The translations under genes were made by a program, and so were the position numbers. Shown in pieces: positions 47,915 to 59,302 of a stretch of 64,000 nucleotides of DNA. A model generated the notes under the pieces. The model ran no database searches. It was given only the letters and a program-made list of their open reading frames with translations, and was not told where the DNA came from. The stretch covers positions 22,501-86,500 of the forward strand of contig CAJNDS010002554.1 of the NCBI GenBank assembly GCA_905221605.1, written 5' to 3'. The first letter of the stretch is position 1, and the number at the start of each line of letters is the position of its first letter. The DNA is from Symbiodinium natans. Its lineage: Eukaryota; Sar; Dinophyceae; Suessiales; Symbiodiniaceae.

Positions 47915-50900
47915 CTGGCAGATGCGCGCTTAACAGAGTTGACACGTCTTGAATTGAAGCTGTTCGATTCTGGAGGTCCGTCCGAAATCTGAGACCTCGA
48001 TGCCAGCAACCTGAGATTAGGATTGGGATGATCCCCCCTTATACTAGCAGTCCTTCATTGGGAGTATAATAGGGGTACTATAATCCCTATTAAGGAGCTG
48101 TTAGTTTTTGGGGGAACATCTCGAGATTAGGATTCTGTCGGCTTTCAGGTTGAGCCCCCCCGAAACCCTAAACCCTAAACTCTAAACCCCAAACCCTAAA
48201 CCGCGGTCCTCCACAATGCTGAGCCTTGGCTGTGCTTGAGGCTCTTCAGCCGAGCACTCGGCTAGGATGGCCCTTGAGGCCCTCTTAAAAAAATGGGGGC
48301 TCGGGTTTAGGGTTTAGGGTTTAGGGTTTAGGATGCCTGAATATGATCCTCTTAAACCCAATAAGGGAAATATGAAATGTCCCAAAAGCCTACCTAGTCT
48401 GCAAGACACGCACTTCCTTCGTCTCTTAAGCCCTTTCAAAGAGTTCTCAAGATCACCCGAGGAGCTTCACGCCATTGCCCTTGGGCAAGGAGATCCACGG
48501 CTTGTTCCCCTGCACGGGATGGTTTCTAGGGATTCTGGGCTGTGGGGCTGTACGGGGACCCGCGACTACCCGACAAGCCTTAAAAGCCTTGAATGGCCCC
48601 AAACCTCACACAAAGTCCCACTGGGGGCCCACCGAAACATTTTTAGGGCATTTTCCTGGGCATCCGCCACTGCAATCGATCAGAATAAGCTTTGCCCTAT
48701 CCAGGATGGAAATCCTCCAAAAGAATCGAAATGCGCCTCGTAACATCGGGGAGCTGTTCAAAACTCCATCGCTGGCCGTTGCATGCATAGTACGTACGTG
48801 CGGGTGGCTCCTGACCCACAAGTCTACTATTTGCTGAAGAGCCCCCGAAAAATAGTAAAACAAATAATCTCTATATTACCCTTATAAGGAAGAATATTTT
48901 GTGTTTTTTGGGGGGTTCTTAAGCAATTGGTAGCACTTTTCGCAACCTCGCGCTACCAGGCGATCAGGAAAATGTGACAGCCGCCTTCCCGATCACAAAG
49001 ACGTTCTCCAGCCGAGTGTTGAACTCGTGGCCGAGGGAATCCTGCCATTGCTGGGAAAGGGGTCTTGGGATTTCGCAATCGGGCGTTCACTGCTGGGACC
49101 TGCCCCGAAAACTTAAACCAACATGCCTTGCACTTACATTGCCCTGAGCTGAACCTGAGTGCTGTAGATTCGCAAGGCCCTGTGCCTCAACCTTCTAAAA
49201 TCAGACCTAAACCCTAAACCCTAAACCCTAACCCCTAAACCCTAAACCCTAAACCCTAACCCCTAACCCCTAACCCCTAACCCCTAAACCCTAAACCCTA
49301 AACCCTAAACCCTAAACCCTCCCAGGTCCTTGATGTGAATGATCTCGAAGGAGCCAGGATGCCTCTCGCGCTGCGTGATGGTGCCCACGCGGCCAATGTT
49401 GTTTCCGGCGCCTGGGCTTGGAGGGTAGGGTTTAGGGTTTAGGGTTTAGGGTTTAGGGTTTAGGGTTTAGGGTTTAGGGTTTAGGGTTTAGGGTTTAGGG
49501 TTTAGGGTTTAGGGTTTAGGGTTTAGGGACAAGGGTTTAGGGTTTAGGGTTTAGTGTTTAGGGTTTAGGGTTTACGGGGTGTGTGGTTCGGAGCTTCGGT
49601 CCCCTACAGCTTTTAGTGGTTTGGGGGCTTTCTAAGGTCAAGACAACCTCGAACCCTGCACCCTAAACCCTAAACCCTAAACCCTAAACCCTAAACCCTA
49701 AACCCTAAACCCTGAACCCTAAATCCTGAACTCCACAACCTTTGAGCCTTCATCGCATGAGCCCCCGCCATCTTAACCGTAAAACGTCATTTATGAGCTC
49801 CAGGGCCTTCTCCTCCCTAAGCCCTAAGTTCACCACGCTTCTGGGTGTTGAGGGTTTAGGGTCCCTAAGCCCTAAACCCTAAACCCTAAACCCTAACCCT
49901 AAACCCCACGGTTATAGGGTTTCGGGTATACGGCCTGGGGTTCAGGACCGAGGTGCTGCACATCACCGTGTTTCCGACCTCGAACTTCACGTGGTCCAAG
50001 ATCTTCCTAGGATTTTGCTTTGGTATTCGGGGGGGAGGGTTTCAGGGTTTAGGGCTTAGGGTTTAGGGTTTAGGGTATAGGGTATTGCCGGCCTTGCGTG
50101 GCTCAGCGCTTTGGGGTTTGAGGGCTTGAGGCGCTGAACTGAAGCCTCAACCCTGGCACTTGGACATGCTCAGCGGCAAAATATCGGAGGGAAGGGCGTG
50201 CGGAGGGGCTCATGGGGTGCATCCAAGGAGGACAAAGGGTTCAGGGTTTCAGGCGCTCAAAGTTCATAGGTGACTTGCTGTGATTTTTGGGGTTTTGGGG
50301 TTCATGCGTGAGGGCTCATGTTAAGGAGTTCAGTGAACCATACACACTAGCTACTACCCCACTCCGCGAAACAGAGCAAGGCAACAGGATTCTGAAATTA
50401 GGGCTCGTAGATGTCTGGCGTCATCCATATAGTATGGTGATGAGGCCATGAACGCCCTAGAACCGAACGATTTGGGTAATAAGGATATAGTTTCATATCG
50501 CCTAAACCCTATAGTCGTGTCCCACGTGCGAGCGAGCAGCCCTGTGTCCAACTCCAGGCGGATGGTGTCATTCGACTGCAAACGGTTCGTGCAGTATCAA
50601 AGAACTTTGTTAAGGAGTATAAGCAGGGACCCCCAGAAGGGACCCTTAATCTTATTCCCATAACCCCTCTATACACCTTCTCTAATCCCCACATACCTAA
50701 GTAGCCCCGCAATAACCCCCAAATAAACCCTAAGGTCCCTTTTCAGAGTCCCTCCTTTAGTCCCCTGAACTTAGACATCCCAGCCCGAAGCCCTAACAAC
50801 TATATTGGCTTAAGGACCCCCGCTCAAAAACAACAAAATCATCCGTATAAGGGCAATAAAAGGATTCATCTTCCTTATAAGGGCAATATAGGGATTCATC

Positions 50901-53900
50901 TTCCTTATAAGGGCAATATAGGGATTCATCTTCCTTATAAGGGCACTATAGGGATTCTTGTTTTTTCTTGTTTGGCGGGTTCTTCGGCAAAAAGTAGCTA
51001 ACGACTTCGTGGGCTGCCGCTTTGGGCCTTTTGGGCATAGTCAGCCATGCCCCGACAACCCTCCTGTTGATCTTCTTCCCCAAGGCCTGCCCATGAGCCA
51101 AACATGCAAAACTGGGTTGGCCTTTCAACCCTCTCGAAATTGTTTATATGTAGGGCCCCTTGTAAACCCAAATAAGGAAAATTAAAAATGTCCCAAAAAC
51201 CCAACCTAGAAACCATGAAGGCTTACAGGGTTCAGGGGTTCAGGAAACGAGTGATTTTTCAACATGTTCGGGACGCCTTGATGCTTGGGATTCGAGCAAC
51301 TTTAGATCTCTGGAGGCAACCCTAGACCGTCTCAAGCCCGCCGAGAGAATTCAGGGTTTAGGGTTGGGGGTTTAGGGTTTAGGGCTGCAAATCTTGGAAC
51401 TCAAGGTCGGTGTTTGGATGGATTTGGGCCGGCCAGGGATGGTTTAGGGGTTGGCTTGTGTTGTCACAAGAGACGCCTTTCCTGCCCGAATGGCTCCGAA
51501 CTTGAAAGGTTATCAGGGTTTAGGATTTCTGCGCTTTGCCTATAAGACTCCAGTTGGCTTCAGGGTGCCGCCGCCTTGATGTCAGGATCCGGATAGCGGA
51601 TGGTTCGGCCATCGTGAGTCCTTGGGGGTGTTCAATTTGAGTCGCACTGATCACCTGTGCCGACCAAACCTGAGCCCTAGGCACACCCAAAGAGCCCAAT
51701 ATCCCTTGATTAAGGAATATTGCTTAATTTATATAGGGATCCTTAGTATGGTTTAAGGTGTATTCCTTAATTAAGGGGTATTGGGCTCTTTCGGCAGTGC
51801 CCCCCCCCCCCCCCAAGACATGCAGCCGCGCATCTGCGCGTAGGGAACGCCCTTCGGGCCGCGCGTGACGCGCTTCACCCGGCAGAGCTTGTACTGCGCC
51901 TGCATGCGTGCGGGCCCTTCAATCCTACATCATCTTAGGGTTCTTGGGATGTTCCCCCCCTATACTTTCGCATAAGGGGGAACATCCCAAGTTATAGGGC
52001 ACGGCGCTTTGTTGTGAGAGCCGTGCTGGGGAGGGATGTTCGGATTCGTTGGGGGAAGGGGGCCTTTGCCGCGATGCCGATCTCCTTTCCTACCGAAGAT
52101 CACAACTACAAAGGTCCCCGAACCCTAGAGTTTAGGGTTTAGGGTTTAGGGTTATGACCTCTCAACAGTCTTGAAAACCTCATCCGGGATTGCCAAACAT
52201 GTTGCAACGAAAAAAGAACTGAGCCTTAAGCCCAGAAAATATACCCAAACTCCCAAGCCGCGCCTCCTCCTTGGCCACCTTGTGAAGGACAAACCTGGCT
52301 CCGGCTCCCATGTTTTTCTAGACCCGGGAGTAACCTAGGAATAAAAAGGGTGCCCTTTTTTGGTTTTAAAGGGGATTATGAGGGAACCCCAACCCTAAAG
52401 AAAGGAAAACAAGGGCCTACTCCCGGTCCGAGTTTTGTCCGCCCGACCAGCGGGAGGGTGGTTAGATCTTCAGAAGCGGTTAAAGGTCATGTGCGTCACA
52501 TCCAGGTTCACCAAGTACGGTCCAGGCTCTGACGCTGTTCTACTACTTGCTTCAGAAGCCCCCCCAAAAAAACCAGATTCTCCCTTATAAGGATATGGGG
52601 ATTCTTATTTCTTCTTTTTTGGGGGTTCTTTAGTTATTCAGCACATGGTAGTGCTGATTTTTCAGTGAGGGCCCCTGGCCTCCCCTTGGTGTTGTAGAGG
52701 AGCCGGAAGTTCTCCTTGGTCTTGTCAATCTGTACCTCGCAAGCAGATCAGCCTGGAAATCGAGGTTTAGTGTTTAGGGTTTGGGGGTTTGGGGTTTAGG
52801 GTTTGGGGTTTAGGGTTTAGGGTTATAGGTTATAGGGTTTAGCGTTTAGGATTTAGGGTTCAGGGTGGAAATCGACTAAAGTAGCCTAAAATCCGGAACA
52901 TCTAAACCCATACAGCCTGATATAGCCCACACAGCGACTAACCGTAAACCACGCGAAACGACGGTCGAGGGGCCGAGAAGGAATACTTTCTTCCGTGGGG
53001 GATCCGCAGATTCTCTCCACATGAGGCACGCTGAGGCTTGGAGGTTGGGTTTGGCAGGTTCAAGGTGGTGAATGTCAAAAGCTTTGGAGACTCTTTGTGC
53101 GCTCTTCTGGAATTTCTTTTGAAATCTCCTCGCATGACAGGAGCACGCGTAATAATTTTCCACTCTGGCTTGATACAGGTCCGACTGTAAACCAGTGGCA
53201 GCTTGCGGCATAAACCCACAACACCCCCTAAACCCTAAACCCTCAACCCTCAACTCTGCTTGAACCTAAACCCTAAGCCCTAAGCCCGAAACCCTAAACC
53301 CTAAACCCTAAACCCTAAATCCTAAACCCTAAACCCTGCAGGCGGGTTCAGTTGCAAGGGTGTGTTTTGGGTTTAGGAAGTGGTTACTGAGGCCCGGACG
53401 TCACCTGCCGCGAACGGAAATGCTGTTAAATGCTGTTATTTGCAGGTGTTTTCGATGCAGTGACTGTACACCTTCTTTTTAGCAACATGTTATGGATGTT
53501 ACTCTTGATGACGGAACGCGCTAGGCGCGTTCCGTGACAGCCTGTTCCTGGTTTTTGCTTGTCTTCTGGGTGGGGCTTGGGGGGGGGGGGGGATAGGTGC
53601 CCCAATTCTTCTCTTTCATCTGGCTCCGCGTGCAAGTGCCATGTTCAGGTCTTCGTACTGCTCCTTAATGTTAGCTGGCAAGGTGCTGTACAATCCCATG
53701 GGGAAGGGCCAGTTCCAAAAGCACAACCGCTTCTGGTCTCGTCCCCGCTTCCAGAAGCCGCTGCATCGCAGCAATATGGCTCCCTTTGAGGGGCCGGAGC
53801 GCACGACATGGACTTGAAGGCTCCACTTTGTGTGGCGCGGACAGCCGCCCCATTTGAAGCGCCGCTGTCGATCTGCAACAGCAGGCACGCTATACTTTAT

Positions 53901-56900
53901 CAAACCTCGCTCCTGCTGTAGCTGCTCTTCTACTTCTGGCGGTATCTCATTCATGTTTGAGGAGTCTGCCTCAACTTCGGGGCTGAAGTCTTCGATGAAA
54001 TCATCACATTCACCAGAGTCTTCCACGCGGTCTTCGCATGGCACGCTAGGACCACTTGTGCTACTACTCGCTGCGCTACTCAGGAGCACATGTGGATTCC
54101 ACGCAGCCTTCTTCTGAAGCTTCGTGATTCCGGAGGTCTGTGCGACGTGCCACCTCTTGTACTTCTTTGTCCATGGGCTGTCCAGAATGTTCTCTTGGCT
54201 TGGTGTCTCCTGTCAGGGATGACTCACATCATGCCATAACACGTCACCTGACAACAGGGCTGCAAGCAAGCCTGCAGCGCGTGGCTGAGAAAGTGTAGGT
54301 CATCTCGTGCTAAGTCTTCTTCGGCCTGGCAGACATGAGAGACATTCAAAAAACCTCTACTCCAACCTTGTCGGGGGGGGGGACACTACTCAGCAGCACG
54401 GATCAAACGCAGGTGCGTGTGCAGTGTTTTTGTTCCCCATGCTGAGCTCTTGCTCCACCCCATGCCTTTGCTCGCAGTAGACTGGACATCTCGTCAGCAT
54501 CAGCTGCGTCAGGCTTCATCCCGAAAGGCCTGAGCAAGCAGTTCCCTGCGGCGCTTTGCGCTCGGGAAATGTGTTCTCAGCCACCAACTGTACAAGTACG
54601 CCCACAGGTGCGGGCAAAAAGTAGGCGTCTTGGCTTCCTTGCTGCTACCGTTCAAGCTCTTTGGGATGTATTGTTTGATGCCAGACCACCGCTGGTCTAT
54701 CAAACCAGTGTTTACATTGATCGTGCCTCGGCCACTGATGCGCTGCTTCTTGGCAAACTGACCCTTGGAGTGGACAACGTACCGATGCTTGAGGCTATGC
54801 TCCTTGGCAAGCCGCTCATACAGCTGGGCGCCGTCCGTCACAAGTAAGCTGGCGACCTTGCCGCTGTCGGTCTCTTGGCTGACGAGATGCTCTAAGCCTC
54901 TGCAGGACAAGACGTCAGCTCTGCTTTCTACAGGGCACACAGCGTTGTGCGCCACTTGCTTCACAGGCATCATGTACACGACCATCCGCGGCGGCTGCTG
55001 GTTCTGCGGCCGCTCGACGAGCCCCCATAAGGCAACGAAGTTGTTGTGGCCCCGTCGTTTGTACAACTTGAGGGCCGTCCCATCTGCTTCTACTACGCCG
55101 CTGAGCCGGACTTTCTGCATGAGCCGGTATCCCAGAAACGCCTCCTTCTGGAGGAGAAACTGAAAGAGGCTCCTGGACGAAGAGGAACGGCTGACACCTA
55201 CGCGCTTGCAGATGTCCTGGAAATTCGGCACTGGTCGGTCTGTAAACTCTTTGATGAAGTCGACTATCTGCGGAAGGGGCATGCCGTACTTCATTTGTGG
55301 CAGGTGTGTGAAGCGGATACAGGAGATGGGATTGCCGCACTTTGTGCCGCGAAACCACATGGTGTTCATCTGCCTCCCACTCTTCTGCAGCCATTCTACG
55401 TGTTTCTGTCTCTCTGCTGTACTTCTCCGCTGCCTGGAATTCAGGGCCACACTGCACACGCACGTGTCGTTGCAATTGGGACAAGGGAAGCTCGCCATGC
55501 CACCCCGCATGCCACTTTTGACGAACCCGTGCAGCTTCAGCTCTGACCAAGCCTTTCCTATGGCATCAAACTGCAAAGCCGCCTGAACCAGCTTGTCATT
55601 CTTCGTCTTTCGCTTCTCTGTCCGTCTTTGCTCGTTCCAAGTCTTTCCAGTTCTGCGCTTCTCTTTCTTTCTCGCACTGGAAATGCCACGAGTCCCGCGG
55701 TGGACCTGCCTGACACGACGGTTCTCCGCTTTCTTTGCACTTTTGCGCGAGCCGTATCTCACCTGGATGCCGCACACAGCAAACGAACTCGCTCCTTGCT
55801 TCACGGCATCTGCCACTTTGTCGGCACTGTGCTTGCGCTGCACTGCCTTGAAAACTTTCTGTGCAAGTTTCGGGCACCCTCGCAAGTTATGCCCAGGGCA
55901 GTGACAGAACTGGCAGGTTTGGCTTTGCCATTTCCGCTTCGGCATGGTTCCTACACCACGGCTTCTCTGAACCCCAAAGGCTACATCGTTCTGGTGGCGT
56001 TTGCGGAGTTTGGCTTGGGGCTCTTGCACTAAACTGAACCCTTCACTGCAACAAACGTGCACCGCACACTCTGCCACTACTGCGCGCACCTACTTTACAG
56101 CTACTTCTCCGCGCTCGACCTGGCCTTTGCCGCGTCTTTCTTGCCGACATCGTCCATGTCGAGCTTTGCTGCTTCCTGCCAAGTCGTTTTGGACAGGTCG
56201 TTGCTTGCTTGTTGCTTCGGGTATAGGGTGCTCTTAACGGGAGGCGGGGGTTTAGGCTACAGCACGTTCCCAGTCGCCCAAAAACCCTCAAACCATAATG
56301 CCCTCATTCCTCAGCCAAACACTCCTGAACCCAAACCCTCCCTGTCTGCACGAACCCCAAACTCGCCTCTGTCGCCCTTGCACTGCACACATCTTCCATG
56401 TCCAGCTTTTCTGCTTCCTGCCAAGTCGTCTTCGAAAGGTCGTTGCTTTGTTGTTGCTTAGGGTGCTCTATGCCGGCATTGGGCTGCAGACATCCTCCAA
56501 TCCTCCATGTCCACCTTTTCTGCGTCCTGCCCAGTCGTTCTTGGTTAAGAAACTTCTTGGCGGCTACGGGGGTTACGGGAGATGAAACCCTTTTCCAGAC
56601 AGCTTGCCCTGTCGACTACATGTCTGCGTCCAGCAGGACGCACTGCACACGATGCTCCAAGACGACCTCTATGTCACGTGCGCAGCAAAGCACGTCAGAC
56701 CACATCTCCTCGAGTTGCGTCGTGCATGTCACTATGCTGGACCATGCCTGCACTTTCTCTCGCAATGTGCGAAGGGTGTTTCTCGCCTCCCTAGCATGCG
56801 CAGGATCAGGCCCCATCAAGTACACCTCGGAATTTCCGGTCAAGCTGCCCTGGCATGTTCCTCGCGCATGCAGATGTGACTCCACAATGCGAATGTCTGA

Positions 56901-59236
56901 CTTGCCGGACGTATCCTTGACCGCTGCCTCCAAAGACCATGCCAGTGAGACAAGCATGTCAATCTCATGCATGATGCTGCGCCGATCCAAGGTCACCATT
57001 CCGTGTATGTCAGACAAGCCCTCCAGCAAAGCTGGCACAACTTCTTCACAAAACCGTTCCTGCTCACGCGCAGATGGCAGCTGCTGTGACAAAGCGCACA
57101 GCATCGCACGCAGCATCTGTGACAGGCTTACGCCCGCCCGGCTGGACGACTGCGAGCTGCATTCCATGACCCCTGAAACGGAGACGATGCTCCGGCTACA
57201 TTGAAACTGGCTAAGAACCTGCACGGCTGCAGTAGGTGTTGCTCCACTCGCAGCCCGTGTGTCTCTCATGTGCCTACGAGCCTAGCAGCCATGACAAGAA
57301 GCAACGGGCACACCAAGTAACAGGCACACCACGCCCACCTCATCTTCTGAAGCTTCAAGTTGCTGTGACTCCTCTTCGTATTCCTCACAGTCTCTTGCGT
57401 CTTGCGAAAACTCTTGACGTAATTTCAGGATAGGGAAAATGCAAACTACATAAAACATAAGTCCAGCCCAGCTGCCACGTCCGTGGCCAATGCGTCGAAG
57501 TCTAACTCCTCTGCGAAGATGTCCGTCACATTGCCGGGAGCCGTGGTCTGCTCTGCCATTTCTGGATCCACGCCAGATGTGACCCAATCCTCTGACGGCA
57601 CTGAGCCGCGAGCTCGGGTCTGCCAGGCACGCACATGACTCGCCAGGTCATGTGGTAAAGGAGGCCATGTCGACAAAACACCAAAACGTCGCTCGATCAA
57701 CATTTGATGCCGCCGTGCCATGTCTTGTACGTCTGGTGAGCGTGCTATCCGACTCCTCTCTGTTACCAAGCAAAAAGCAAGATCTCCTGCGCACTCGGCC
57801 AAAGAAACCCATGGTATCGCGCCAGACCGATCCTCATAAAACATAGCAAAAAGGGCCACATTCACGGACACAGACGGCGTGGAGACGAGCACGTCAAAGT
57901 GAGCCCGCAGGTCGTTGCCTGCGAACCGCTCCAAACGATGCAGAGCCGCAGGCAAGCGACTGCCGATGCATTGAAGCACGAGAACAATGCTCAGCAGCAA
58001 AGCCAACCAACGCAGGGACGACATGGCAGATTCAGCGCTGTCCCGCTACAATGCTTACATCATCATGACAAGACAGACTTCAGCCCTATCACGCTGTCAT
58101 GCCAATATTTCTATCCTGACCACACAAGATGATGACATGAACAAAAAGCCACCCAAAACCTGATTCTCCTTCCAAAGCCGAAAAACACATACACTGTAAA
58201 TAACGACACAACTGACACTTTGCACCACACTTGGAAGTGAACCCGCAGGGTAAACCCTTAAACCCTCAACCCTCAACCCTCCAACTCCAGAGGGGCACCA
58301 TGTCCATGAAGCCGGCTGGGTAGAACATATCGGTGCGGACCTTGCCGTCGACCTGGGTTGGGTTTAGGGTTTAGTGTTTAGTGTTTAGTGTTTAGGGTTT
58401 AGGGTTTAGGGTTTAGGGTTTAGGGTTTAGGGTTTAGGGTTTAGGGTTTAGGGTTTACGGCCTACACGGTCCGCGGCAAGGAGCCGGCAACCCAAGCCCA
58501 ATCCACTCCAATTTGATCCTACTTGCCACACCCCACGATCAGATTCTTTGACCCCCCTCAGGTCCTAAACTTCCTAAACTGCACATGGTTTCGGATTCTC
58601 GGGTCGAGAAGTGTCGGGATTGCCCTTGAGCATCTCACGTTCTTGACACCAGAAGTCTACAACCCAACATCTTACACGCTGAACCCTTTAAACCCTAAAC
58701 CCTAAACCCTGAACCCTAAACCCTAATGCCCTAATTAAACCCTAAACCCTGAACCCTGAACCCTGAACCCTGAACCCTCCACCAAAGGCACCTTGATCAA
58801 GCGCTGCATGACAATCATCTTGACCTCACGGTAGGTCAGCGCATACCTGGGCATTTCTTGCTTCTTCGGTTCCAACTTCCGATGATTTAGGGTTTCGGCG
58901 CCGGGTCTGCTGAAGACTGACAAGAAGTCGAAGTAGAGTGTAGGGTTTAGGTTTATACAAGAAAAGGATCATGCTCAGGATCTGGGGCCCCAGCGGCTTT
59001 TGGTCTATGTTCTCTGGGGGTAGCTGCTGTTTCAGGGGACCTGAACTCATGAAGACACCCCACAACTCAAAAAGCAGGAGTCGTGGTTTCCCGGATTGTT
59101 GCTTCGAAACCTTCGGGGCCCATAACCCTGAAGCTAATTGCAAGCCTTCGGGTACCAGTTCATGTTTGAAGGAATCCAAGCGCAACAAAAGCCAGCCAAG
59201 CACCCCAGCCAGCCAGTCACCCACCCCAAAACCAAA

Positions 59237-59267
<31 letters not shown>

Positions 59268-59270
59268 CCA

Positions 59271-59302
<32 letters not shown>

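Larger units (their letters stand above)
53350..58250 (-). mobile_element. Nested DNA transposon block in eS4 intron 5
   Basis: A 4.9-kb block without any telomeric repeat or MITE, unlike the rest of the window, carrying four long open frames, all on the minus strand, one an ISXO2/IS1595-like transposase. Terminal inverted repeats and target duplication could not be identified by eye, so the limits are simply where telomeric repeats stop and resume. It may be an autonomous element or a host gene cluster trapped in the intron. Confidence 0.55.

Noticed and set aside
54915-55550. 211-residue minus frame and several plus frames within 54.5-56.1 kb
   Set aside because: Shadow frames of the transposase.
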